DNA of 6,564 nucleotides from Treponema sp. (GTDB lineage Bacteria; Spirochaetota; Spirochaetia; Treponematales; Breznakiellaceae). The translations under genes and the position numbers were made by a program. The stretch is from the NCBI GenBank assembly GCA_031264395.1, contig JAISEB010000276.1, positions 1 through 6,564 of the forward strand, given 5' to 3'. Under the pieces are notes generated by a model that worked only from the letters and a program-made list of their open reading frames with translations, was not told where the DNA came from and made no database searches. Numbering within the stretch: the first letter of the stretch is position 1; the number at the start of each line of letters is the position of its first letter. Shown here in pieces: positions 1 through 6,564 of the stretch.

Positions 1-2648
1 TCAAGCGGTTTTCCCACATGATCATTCATGCCCGCTTCAAGGCACTTTTCTACGTCTTCGCGGAACACGTTTGCCGTCATCGCGACAATGGGTATGCTGC
101 GCGAGCGGGGATGGGCGGATGCCCGTATGCGCCGCGTCGCCTCATAGCCGTCCATCTCCGGCATCTGAACATCCATGAAGATCATGTCGAAGCCGTCAGG
201 ATCGGCGTCGAACATGGCGACCGCCTCAAGGCCGTTTTCCGCGCAGCGTATGTCAAGCTTGTAGGGCTCAAGCAGGGCAATCACTATCTCCCTGTTTATT
301 TCCACGTCTTCGGCAAGCAGGATGCGCCGTCCGGCGAAAGCGGCCGTTTCTTCGGATACGTCCCTGTCCTTTGCCGCGGCAATGCCGCCCGGCCCCAGGC
401 ATTCGTTGATGATGTCGGCAATGGCCGAGGGGAAGAGGGGCTTGGACAGAAATTTATCCACGCCGGCGTCCTTCGCGGCTTCTTCTATTGTCGTCCATTC
501 GGCGGCGGAGATCATGATGACCACCGACTTGTTTTTGTCGCCGCGTTTGATGTGCCGGGTCAGCTCCATGCCGTCCATGCCGGGCATTTTCCAGTCGACA
601 AAATAAATGTCGTAGCCCCGGTTCCGGCTTATCATGCCGAGCGCTTCCTCGCCGCCTCCCGCCACGTCGCAGTTTAACCCTATGCGCCGGGCAAGATCCC
701 CGAAGTACGATCTTGTTTCGGCGTCGTCGTCTATGGCCAGGACCCGCACGTTCGTCCAGTTGATGTTTGGTGAAAGGAGGCTCTCTTCTGGTTTTTCCGA
801 CCGCGCCGCCTGAATGGTGAACGTGAAGGTGGAACCCTTGCCGGGCTGTGAGTCGACCCGGATATTCCCGCCCATCATGTCGACGATGCGTTTTGAAATG
901 GCAAGGCCCAGGCCCGTGCCGCCGAATTTGCGGGAAATGCCGGAATCGGCCTGCTCAAAGGATTTGAAGAGCCGGCTCTGCTGCTCTTCCTCAATGCCTA
1001 TGCCCGTGTCGGCAACGCTGATTTCAATAGTGCAGACGCGGTCTTTTTCATCAACCAGCCTTGAGTCAAGGTGTATGGAACCCAGTTCGGGGGTAAACTT
1101 GACCGCGTTGGAAAGCAGGTTGGTGATTACCTGGGTCAGCCTCTGATCGTCCCCCGAAAGGAAAGCGGGAATGTTTTTGTCAATGTGCACGGTAAATTGC
1201 TGGCGTTTTTCGTCAATCCTGAAATTGATGACGTTCGTGACTTTCCTGAGCGTTTTTTCGAAACTGAAATCGGTGACGGAAAGTTCAAACCTGTTTGCCT
1301 CTATTTTGGACATGTCAAGAATGTCGTTGATGACGCCCAAAAGATGCGTGGACGCGTCGTCTATTTTTTTAAGGCAGTAGTCTTTCCGTTCAATATCGGC
1401 GGCCGTCTTTGCTATGGAGGTCATGCCGATAATGGCGTTCATCGGGGTGCGCATTTCGTGGCTCATGTTCGCGAGGAATTCGCTTTTTGCCCTGGCCCCC
1501 GAAAGGGCCCGTTCCCGCGCCTGGACCAGGTTTTGCGTCATTTCGTCGCGCATCAGCGCGTTGGCGACAAGGAGCGCCCCCGACCGCAGGATGCTCTTTT
1601 CTCCCGGCGAAAAACCGCGCTCGTTGTGGCAGTCGTCAAAGCTGACAAATCCCCAAAAAACATTCTGCATGAATACGGGAATTACCAGAATGGATTTTAT
1701 GCCGTAGGGCGCAAGGCGTTCCCGCGCCGGATTGGGCATTTTCCGTATGATCCCGTCTATGATTTCTCCTCCCGCGAGTTTTTTTTCCCATTCGGGCATG
1801 GTGTCCCGGTAACTGAACTGCCGCATTCCCGGCGCGGTTTCCCTGTAGGCTCCTCCCGCCCATTCGCAGATTTCGCCGTAAAAGAGAACCCCCTGTTCCA
1901 CGCTGTTTTTCCACAGCTGTATCCTGTCGACATCGACGCAGCGGGCCATCATTTCCATGCCCGTCTGGAGGGCGTTCTGGAAATGGCTGTCGTCCGGCGT
2001 AAGAAGAATTACCGCCGCTTCGTTTACCGCGTGGAGCAGCCTGTCCTGTTCGAGAATTTCCCTGCCCGCGCCGTCCGCCTTTTTCTTTTCATTCAGGTAG
2101 ATGCGGTTTTGAAAAACAATGACAAAGCCGATAAAGAAACCCGACACAAGGAAAGACTGGACATTGTCCATATACTGGTAGATTCCCGAAAGCGGGATGA
2201 CAAGGCCGGGAAAGCGGAAGCCTATATAGTAACAGGCCATTACCCAGATGATGTGGCCCGCAAGAAAGATGATCCGGCTTTTGCCTCTGAGCAGAAAAAA
2301 AATGATGACTATGCTCAGCACAAAATAGGCCGCCATGCCGCTGGCGACGCCGCCCAGGGAAAAGAGGGCAAGAGGAAGAAGAACATAGCAGAACGCGAAA
2401 AGAAAAACCCGGATGCCGATAAGGTACAATTTGAAAAAGTTGCAGAGAACGAGGAGCAGCGCCACCGACAGGGTTATGATCAGCATGATGACAATCAGAA
2501 GCAGGCTGGATCGCATGAACAGCCGGGTCACGGTGGCCACGAGGGCCGCCATGGTACCCACGGCGCATATCATGTTGAGCATTTTCGCGTCGAGGGAAAG
2601 ATTATCGGAAAAGATATAGCGCCGGATCAGGTTTTTTAATTTGTTCAT
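1..2648 (-). CDS. Hybrid sensor histidine kinase: membrane region, GAF, HisKA, HATPase_c, two receiver domains (3' end outside the window)
   Basis: The frame runs from the ATG at 2648 past base 1 without a stop and gives 882 residues. About six membrane helices lie in residues 22-180 (roughly 22-42, 48-70, 80-98, 103-121, 126-142, 163-180) with short loops. This makes a compact membrane sensor that I cannot assign to a named family. A short linker leads to a GAF domain, about 205-368, with FWGFVSFDDC at 331-340. HisKA holds the phospho-accepting H397 in FLANMSHEMRTPMNAIIGM. HATPase_c shows the N-box (N510, N514), G1 (D547, DTGIGI) and G2 (GGTGLGL from 576). Receiver 1 (about 634-752) has D640-D642, phospho-site D685 (VDWKMPGMDG), S714 and K736. 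Receiver 2 (about 774 to the edge) has E780/D781, D826 (MDVQMPEMDG), T858 and K880. Both receivers look competent. The last visible residues are GKPL, so only the final receiver helix is certainly missing; an Hpt or other output domain could follow. It probably autophosphorylates in response to a membrane or cytoplasmic ligand and passes phosphate along a relay; ligand and partner are unknown. Confidence 0.94.
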   Translation of the reverse strand, partial: MNKLKNLIRRYIFSDNLSLDAKMLNMICAVGTMAALVATVTRLFMRSSLLLIVIMLIITLSVALLLVLCNFFKLYLIGIRVFLFAFCYVLLPLALFSLGGVASGMAAYFVLSIVIIFFLLRGKSRIIFLAGHIIWVMACYYIGFRFPGLVIPLSGIYQYMDNVQSFLVSGFFIGFVIVFQNRIYLNEKKKADGAGREILEQDRLLHAVNEAAVILLTPDDSHFQNALQTGMEMMARCVDVDRIQLWKNSVEQGVLFYGEICEWAGGAYRETAPGMRQFSYRDTMPEWEKKLAGGEIIDGIIRKMPNPARERLAPYGIKSILVIPVFMQNVFWGFVSFDDCHNERGFSPGEKSILRSGALLVANALMRDEMTQNLVQARERALSGARAKSEFLANMSHEMRTPMNAIIGMTSIAKTAADIERKDYCLKKIDDASTHLLGVINDILDMSKIEANRFELSVTDFSFEKTLRKVTNVINFRIDEKRQQFTVHIDKNIPAFLSGDDQRLTQVITNLLSNAVKFTPELGSIHLDSRLVDEKDRVCTIEISVADTGIGIEEEQQSRLFKSFEQADSGISRKFGGTGLGLAISKRIVDMMGGNIRVDSQPGKGSTFTFTIQAARSEKPEESLLSPNINWTNVRVLAIDDDAETRSYFGDLARRIGLNCDVAGGGEEALGMISRNRGYDIYFVDWKMPGMDGMELTRHIKRGDKNKSVVIMISAAEWTTIEEAAKDAGVDKFLSKPLFPSAIADIINECLGPGGIAAAKDRDVSEETAAFAGRRILLAEDVEINREIVIALLEPYKLDIRCAENGLEAVAMFDADPDGFDMIFMDVQMPEMDGYEATRRIRASAHPRSRSIPIVAMTANVFREDVEKCLEAGMNDHVGKPL

Positions 2649-2653
2649 TGATT

Positions 2654-2657
2654 CCTC
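2654..2657 (-). promoter_or_regulatory. Shine-Dalgarno that decides the kinase start
   Basis: GAGG on the minus strand lies 5 bases before the ATG at 2648. An in-frame ATG 27 codons upstream (2729) has no purine-rich site in front of it (the preceding bases are a C-run and ATCGA). The encoded extension is Gly/Lys/Glu-rich and unlike a membrane protein N-terminus. The 2648 start is therefore preferred. Confidence 0.65.
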
Positions 2658-2675
2658 ACTTTCCAGACCGGCTTG

Positions 2676-2700
2676 AACCGGCGCTTCTCCGCAGCCGGTT
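2676..2700 (-). promoter_or_regulatory. Possible 5' leader hairpin before the hybrid kinase
   Basis: In the 117-base gap between cyclase and kinase, the arms AACCGGC (2676-2682) and GCCGGTT (2694-2700) form a perfect 7-bp stem with an 11-base loop. A second copy of ACCGGC at 2667-2672 could pair with the same arm, giving two alternative folds. The structure ends 18 bases upstream of the kinase Shine-Dalgarno. I see no convincing -35/-10 pair in the gap and recognise no known riboswitch. A role in setting kinase translation relative to the cyclase is possible but inferred. Confidence 0.3.
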
Positions 2701-2741
2701 TTACCGCCTTCAACTCCTTTGAACTTCATTCGATGGGGGTA

Positions 2742-2760
2742 CCCCGCGTTTTGCGCGGGG
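2742..2760. repeat. Perfect 7-bp GC-rich inverted repeat just after the cyclase stop
   Basis: CCCCGCG (2742-2748) and CGCGGGG (2754-2760) pair around a 5-base loop, 5 bases past the cyclase TGA. On the transcribed strand the stem is followed by TACCCCC, not a run of T, so it lacks the tail of an intrinsic terminator. It could weakly attenuate, protect the 3' end of upstream mRNA, or belong to a dispersed palindromic repeat family. The left arm also belongs to the palindrome GGGGTACCCC (2736-2745), so two stems compete for it. Function is unproven. Confidence 0.5.
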
Positions 2761-2765
2761 CATCT

Positions 2766-5465
2766 TCATTTTTGGCTTAATCTGGCGATTCCGTCCCAGC
2801 CGTCCGGGGGCGGATTTTCGCGGTATTCGCGGCAGCGCCGGCGGTACAGTTCCGAAGGGGCGTCGCCGGGCGCGAGGTTTGCCGCTTCCTCAAAGGCGTT
2901 CTCCGCGGCGGACCATTCGCGGCCTTCAAAAAGATCAAGGGCCCTGTGAAAAAGCTCCACCTGCGCAAGCATTTCAGGCGGGGCGTTTTCCGCCGTTTCA
3001 AGAATTTCATACAGGCGGACGGGAGCGGTAATTCCCACAACTTCCACCCGGTCAAGACGGCGGCTTACTATTCCGCCGCCCGCCTCCTTCACGGTGTCTT
3101 CCGAGGCGAGTATCCAGGTGCCGTACTGCTTGTTTACCCCCTCAAGCCGCGCGGCAATATTAACGGCGTTCCCCATAATAGTATAATCCATTTTTTGCCG
3201 GGTTCCCATGTTTCCCACTACCATGCTGCCGGTGTTTATTCCTATGCGGGTAAGGAGCGGGCCGGGGCTGGACCCGTTTTCCCTGTAACGGGCATTGAGT
3301 TCCCTTTCGACGCGTTTCATGGCGATTGCCGACATGCACGCGCGCCGGGCGTGATCCTCCAGTTCCAGGGGAGCGCCGAAGAACGCGATAATCGCGTCCC
3401 CTTCGTATTTGTCAATCGTTCCCCGCTGGTCAAGTACGGTGGCGCTCATTGCCGAAAGATAGTCGTTCAAAAGGAAGACCAGTTCTTCGGGATCGAGTTT
3501 TTCGGAAATGGTGGAAAATCCCTTTATGTCCGTAAAGATGGCGGACATGTGCCGCTTGGTTCCGCCGAGCTGCAGCTTGGCCGGGTCGGCAAGTATTTCC
3601 CGGACTACGTCGCCCGAAAGGTAGGTGGAAAATGCCTTGCGGATAAACTGTTTTTCCTGTTCGGTTCCGACAAAGGCAAAGGTTTCCCTTATCACCACCG
3701 CCGCCGCCATTGCCAGCGCCGGTCCCAGCGGGCCAAGAAAATATCCCTTAAAGACGAACAGGGCGAACGACAGAAGGGGCAGGAGGAAGGCGGCCCCGAG
3801 CCCAAAGACAAGGCGCAGCCCCGGTTTAAGGGAGCCGCCGGACAGTATGACAAGCGGCACGAGGAGGAGGGAAAAAAGGACGCTCCACAAAACCGGAAGC
3901 GGGGCAATAAAGGACCCGGACAGAACGGTGTCCAGCACGACGGCGTGGGTTCCCACGTTGACGTACTTCCCGTGAAAGGGGTTGACCCCTATATCCGTTG
4001 TGCCCGTATCGACCCGGCCTATGATGCACAGTTTCCCCTCAAGGGTATTTTGAAGCCTCCCGTGAATTTCAAGGAGGGCGCCGTATTCGGTATCAAGGTA
4101 TTCAAGCAGCGTAGTACAGTATTGAATTTCTTCCGAAAGGGATTCGGCCAGAGCCGCTTCCGCCCGCAGGGCTTCCCGCAGCCGTTCCGTTTCGCCCGCG
4201 ATGTAAAGCGGGGCGTAGGCGAGGAATTCCCCGGTGCGGGAAAGCCCCTCGTCCCTGAGCGCGATATACCGGCCGAAAGCCTCGTCCGAACATTCGCTTA
4301 CAGCCTGCGCCTTTGCTTCCGCCGCCTCTTCGAACAGCGCGATGACGGGGGAGGCTTCGCGGGCGAGGCCGGGGAAGGCCCCAAGGCCCGAATAGACGAA
4401 ATTTTCAAGGTACTCCTCTATGTGGGACTGGTACAGTTCCAGAGAGGAAAATTCGGCGAATGAAATATGGGTAAAACTCTTTTCGTAGGTTTCAACGGGC
4501 CAGTCAAGCATCATGGCCCCGTCCCCGTCCAGGGGAATAACCGTGTCCTTTTCTCCCGGCCTCTTTATGATGAGTTTGTTTTTCCGCAGTTCAAGGCCGG
4601 GGTTTCCCATGGAACGCATCAAGGGCGCGAAGGCAAGCTGCAGATACCAGTGATCCTTAACCTTGCGGGTAAGGAATATGCGCCGCCTTACCCCGTCCGG
4701 GTCTATGACTACGTTGGTAAAACCGGCCCCCTCCAGCGCGTCCATAAAAAGAGGGATGGGAGGCAGAATGTCGGCGCTGTTCCCCCCTGTGACCCCCGGC
4801 GCGGCGGCAACGGGCCAGGAAAAACGCTCTTCGGCGACAAGACGCCGCAGGGCCTGTTCCCCCTCAAGGGCAAATTCGTCCTGCAGGTTAAGGGTTCCCC
4901 AGGCGCTGCCGTAGAGGGCCGCGGCTTCTCCAAGAAAGCGGTCGTTGTCGCGGGTAATGCCCATGGTTTCCCCGAACAGGGCGTCCCGTTCGGCGGCGAT
5001 AAGGGCGTTTATGTCTTCCGTATAGGCGGAGGCCTCCCCCGGAGGAATGTAACCCGCGCTGATTGCGTTAAGCACGTCCGCCATGTTGACGCCGATTTCC
5101 GAAAAGCGCCTGTTGTAATCCCGGGCAAGGCCTTCCTTCAGGTACACTTCGTCAACCTGGGTGGGGCTCTTGTCAATGTACTCAATATCGAAGATCGCCG
5201 TCCGGGCGCGGTATTCCTTGAGGCGCAAAAGCCCTTCGGCCATGACGGAGCGGGGCCAGGGGAAAACCCCGACCTGCGCTATGGCCTGATCGTCCACATC
5301 CAGGAAAACAATGTTATCCGCCCGCTCCCGTTTGGGGCGGAAGCGGAGAAAGGTATCGTAGATCATCTTGTTTTCGGCAAGAGAGAAAGGAGGCAAGAGA
5401 TAGAGAAGAGAGAAAAAAACAACCGCCCCCAGCGCCGCCGCAAGGGGTATAGTGCGGGCTTTCAT
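2766..5465 (-). CDS. CHASE2-domain membrane adenylate cyclase, class IIIb
   Basis: The 899-residue protein probably converts ATP to cAMP at the inner membrane under control of a periplasmic sensor. Residues 7-28 are the first membrane helix. Residues about 35-520 are a CHASE2 domain, with its start at IVFLDVDDQAIAQVG and VFPWPRS, a middle motif GFTNVVIDPDGVRR (248-261), and its end at LEGKLCIIGRVDTGTTDIGV (475-494). Membrane helices follow at about 522-542, 549-571 and 575-594. The catalytic domain spans about 636-820. Metal-binding aspartates are D646 (FTDIKGF) and D690 (DKYEGDAIIAFFGAP). K686 fits adenine recognition. T762 (DYTIMGNAVN) stands where class IIIa enzymes have Asp, which marks class IIIb. 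N769 and R773 (NIAAR) are the transition-state residues. Residues about 828-896 form a TPR-like helical tail ending PPPDGWDG, common in this cyclase type. The start ATG has no clear Shine-Dalgarno, so translation is probably coupled to the FecR gene 16 bases upstream. No catalytic residue is missing. Confidence 0.93.
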   Translation of the reverse strand: MKARTIPLAAALGAVVFFSLLYLLPPFSLAENKMIYDTFLRFRPKRERADNIVFLDVDDQAIAQVGVFPWPRSVMAEGLLRLKEYRARTAIFDIEYIDKSPTQVDEVYLKEGLARDYNRRFSEIGVNMADVLNAISAGYIPPGEASAYTEDINALIAAERDALFGETMGITRDNDRFLGEAAALYGSAWGTLNLQDEFALEGEQALRRLVAEERFSWPVAAAPGVTGGNSADILPPIPLFMDALEGAGFTNVVIDPDGVRRRIFLTRKVKDHWYLQLAFAPLMRSMGNPGLELRKNKLIIKRPGEKDTVIPLDGDGAMMLDWPVETYEKSFTHISFAEFSSLELYQSHIEEYLENFVYSGLGAFPGLAREASPVIALFEEAAEAKAQAVSECSDEAFGRYIALRDEGLSRTGEFLAYAPLYIAGETERLREALRAEAALAESLSEEIQYCTTLLEYLDTEYGALLEIHGRLQNTLEGKLCIIGRVDTGTTDIGVNPFHGKYVNVGTHAVVLDTVLSGSFIAPLPVLWSVLFSLLLVPLVILSGGSLKPGLRLVFGLGAAFLLPLLSFALFVFKGYFLGPLGPALAMAAAVVIRETFAFVGTEQEKQFIRKAFSTYLSGDVVREILADPAKLQLGGTKRHMSAIFTDIKGFSTISEKLDPEELVFLLNDYLSAMSATVLDQRGTIDKYEGDAIIAFFGAPLELEDHARRACMSAIAMKRVERELNARYRENGSSPGPLLTRIGINTGSMVVGNMGTRQKMDYTIMGNAVNIAARLEGVNKQYGTWILASEDTVKEAGGGIVSRRLDRVEVVGITAPVRLYEILETAENAPPEMLAQVELFHRALDLFEGREWSAAENAFEEAANLAPGDAPSELYRRRCREYRENPPPDGWDGIARLSQK

Positions 5466-5481
5466 CCGGGCAAAACCGGCA

Positions 5482-6162
5482 TCACTGCCACTCTACATAT
5501 ACATTCGCGTCCACCGGAACAGGCGCGGGCGCGGGAATGTTCGGCGCCAGCGTTCCCCCTCCTCCTCCGGTAACGGCCACTTCGGGAAGAGACGGCGTTA
5601 AAAGCTCGTTCGCCGCCTCGAAAGGCGGGACGACCCGCTGTCCCGATTCATCGACGCGGCTTATCTGGCCCCCGGCGACAAACACCTTCTGGCCCCTGTT
5701 GTCCGACAGGCGGACGGTTCCGCTGTCAACCTGAAGATAGCGGGTGTCAAATTCAAAGGATGTTCCCCGTACCGACGCGGTTGCCGAGGGGCTCCGTACC
5801 GTAAAATTGGTCCGTCCCCCGGCGGGCGGCGAAACTTCCGCCCGGACCCGCCCCGAACGCAGGTACAGCGACACCTCTTCCCCGCCGTCCCTCCGCCGCA
5901 GTTCCTCAAGGGAAAGCCGCGTCAGGGGCCTTACCAAAAGCCTTGAATTGCCAAGAACGACAACGGCGGTGCTTTTAATGCCCGTGGAAATAACGGTGTC
6001 TTTCGCAACCGCCTCGTTCACAACCGCGGGCCTCCAGCCGGACGCGCCTGAATCCTTTACTTCCACGGCGCCGTTCAGTTCAACAAGCCGGGCCTCCATA
6101 TTCTGGGCAAAGGCGCACCCCGCCGCGGCAAGGAATACAACAATTCCCGCTATCTTTTTCAT
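5482..6162 (-). CDS. Secreted FecR-domain protein
   Basis: The protein has 226 residues. Residues 1-19 form a signal peptide: MKK, a hydrophobic core, then AFA before Gln20, a good signal peptidase I site. Cys16 (LAAAGC) could instead be a relaxed spirochaetal lipobox. Residues about 25-170 read as a FecR domain: a first beta-rich part (LVELNGAVEV; DTVISTGIKSTAVVVLGN; LSLEEL), then LRSGRVRAEV, then FTVRSPSATASVRGTSFEFD, then VDSGTVRLSD. The RSPSATASVRGTSFEF stretch is the most typical segment of the family. The tail is low-complexity (five Gly at 199-203, then a Pro/Ala run) and ends VYVEWQ. Classical FecR is a membrane-bound anti-sigma regulator of iron uptake. Here there is no cytoplasmic anti-sigma part and no sigma factor gene in view, so an iron role should not be assumed. 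It is more likely a periplasmic or envelope-attached structural or sensory protein. The start is set by the AAAGGAG at 6170-6176. The cyclase gene follows after 16 bases. Confidence 0.88.
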   Translation of the reverse strand: MKKIAGIVVFLAAAGCAFAQNMEARLVELNGAVEVKDSGASGWRPAVVNEAVAKDTVISTGIKSTAVVVLGNSRLLVRPLTRLSLEELRRRDGGEEVSLYLRSGRVRAEVSPPAGGRTNFTVRSPSATASVRGTSFEFDTRYLQVDSGTVRLSDNRGQKVFVAGGQISRVDESGQRVVPPFEAANELLTPSLPEVAVTGGGGGTLAPNIPAPAPVPVDANVYVEWQ

Positions 6163-6169
6163 GCTATAT

Positions 6170-6176
6170 CTCCTTT
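6170..6176 (-). promoter_or_regulatory. Shine-Dalgarno of the FecR-domain gene, overlapping the upstream stop codon
   Basis: On the minus strand the motif AAAGGAG lies 7 bases before the ATG at 6162. Its first bases are shared with the TAA that ends the barrel gene. This strong, well-spaced site fixes the FecR start and suggests that termination on the barrel gene and initiation on the FecR gene occur close together on one mRNA. Confidence 0.8.
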
Positions 6177-6564
6177 AAAAAGAAATGTCCGCTTCCAGCG
6201 TTACGCGGTATTTTATGTCCGCGCTGTCCCTGAAAACCTTTCCCGACCGGGGGAAGAAGACCCCGCCTCCGAAGCCGAGCAGTATGTCCGAAAAAGGCGT
6301 CAGCTTGAAGCCGCCGTACACTTCCGATCCCAGAAGCGGCGAAACGGAACGGGCGTCCACGCCGGGATCGCTGTACGTTACGCTGTCGGTTCTGAAATAA
6401 TAGGCGCCTGAAAGATCCGCCGACACGGCGCGGTGAAACCTCGCGGTATAGGAGGCTTCAACAAGGGCGATTCCCGCAAGATCGGGCCTGAGAATTTTCC
6501 CTACGGCCTGGGATGTAACGGGAAGAAAAACTCCCGCCTTCCTGTTCCACGCGCCGGAAGAAAC
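6175..6564 (-). CDS. C-terminal part of an outer-membrane beta-barrel protein (5' end outside the window)
   Basis: The frame is open from the right edge to a TAA at 6177-6175 and gives 129 residues; the start lies outside the window. The ATG at 6426 is internal, because the frame continues upstream of it with the same character. The visible part alternates short amphipathic strands with Gly/Asp/Ser turns, for example GSEVYGGFKL, then DILLGFGGGVFFP, then a last strand YRVTLEADISF. A final strand of alternating hydrophobic residues ending in Phe is the usual BAM-recognised beta-signal of Gram-negative barrel proteins. I recognise no named family, so substrate and role are unknown. Only 12 bases separate it from the FecR-domain gene downstream, which suggests one transcript. 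Barrel assignment is fairly secure; anything more specific is not. Confidence 0.72.
   Translation of the reverse strand, partial: VSSGAWNRKAGVFLPVTSQAVGKILRPDLAGIALVEASYTARFHRAVSADLSGAYYFRTDSVTYSDPGVDARSVSPLLGSEVYGGFKLTPFSDILLGFGGGVFFPRSGKVFRDSADIKYRVTLEADISF

Noticed and set aside
1071..2639. 522-codon open frame on the plus strand
   Set aside because: It is antisense to the kinase. The product is rich in His/Arg/Lys/Asp with no domain, and the minus strand here encodes a complete GAF/HisKA/HATPase_c series with all catalytic motifs.
2647..2715. Possible 22-codon leader peptide starting TTG at 2715, with a stop overlapping the kinase ATG
   Set aside because: The TTG follows directly on the AGGAG with no spacer and no better start exists in that frame, so translation is unlikely.
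2649..2729. Upstream in-frame ATG at 2729 as the kinase start
   Set aside because: No Shine-Dalgarno precedes it and the 27 added residues are hydrophilic and Gly-rich. The ATG at 2648 has GAGG at a good distance.
2742..2760. Intrinsic terminator after the cyclase
   Set aside because: The stem is strong but no T-run follows on the transcribed strand, so it was kept only as an inverted repeat.
2946..5573. Two long plus-strand open frames (505 and 368 codons)
   Set aside because: Both mirror the cyclase gene. They exist because the GC-biased minus-strand codons rarely produce antisense stops; no recognisable domain is present.
5482..6162. Iron-siderophore FecR anti-sigma regulator
   Set aside because: The protein has a cleavable signal peptide and lacks the cytoplasmic anti-sigma part. 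No FecI-type sigma factor or TonB receptor is visible.

Overview
The window carries four genes, all on the minus strand and read right to left, in tight series. The outer two are cut by the window edges. The sequence is GC-rich. An outer-membrane barrel, a secreted FecR-domain protein, a CHASE2 class III cyclase with a 'PPP.DGWDG' tail and a GAF hybrid histidine kinase together look like a spirochaete, probably a GC-richer Treponema relative. That placement is inferred from gene style; no rRNA or other marker is present.

Layout in transcription order: (1) 6564-6175, the C-terminal 129 residues of a beta-barrel outer-membrane protein ending in Phe. (2) 6162-5482, a 226-residue exported FecR-domain protein; its Shine-Dalgarno overlaps the stop codon of gene 1. 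(3) 5465-2766, an 899-residue membrane adenylate cyclase with a periplasmic CHASE2 sensor, three further membrane helices, a class IIIb catalytic domain and a short helical tail. (4) 2648 to beyond base 1, a hybrid sensor histidine kinase (882 residues visible) with about six membrane helices, GAF, HisKA, HATPase_c and two receiver domains.

Genes 1-3 are separated by only 12 and 16 bases and are probably co-transcribed. Genes 3 and 4 are separated by 117 bases that hold small inverted repeats but no recognisable promoter. This gap stays open in the shared frame of both genes, so one TGA separates the cyclase frame from the kinase frame.

A reasonable reading is an envelope-sensing module. Outer-membrane and periplasmic proteins are encoded with two inner-membrane signalling enzymes, one making cAMP through a periplasmic sensor and the other feeding a phosphorelay. 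The functional link is inferred from gene order only. No tRNA, rRNA, CRISPR array, insertion sequence or clear mobile element is visible. The long plus-strand open frames are antisense shadows of the cyclase and kinase genes.
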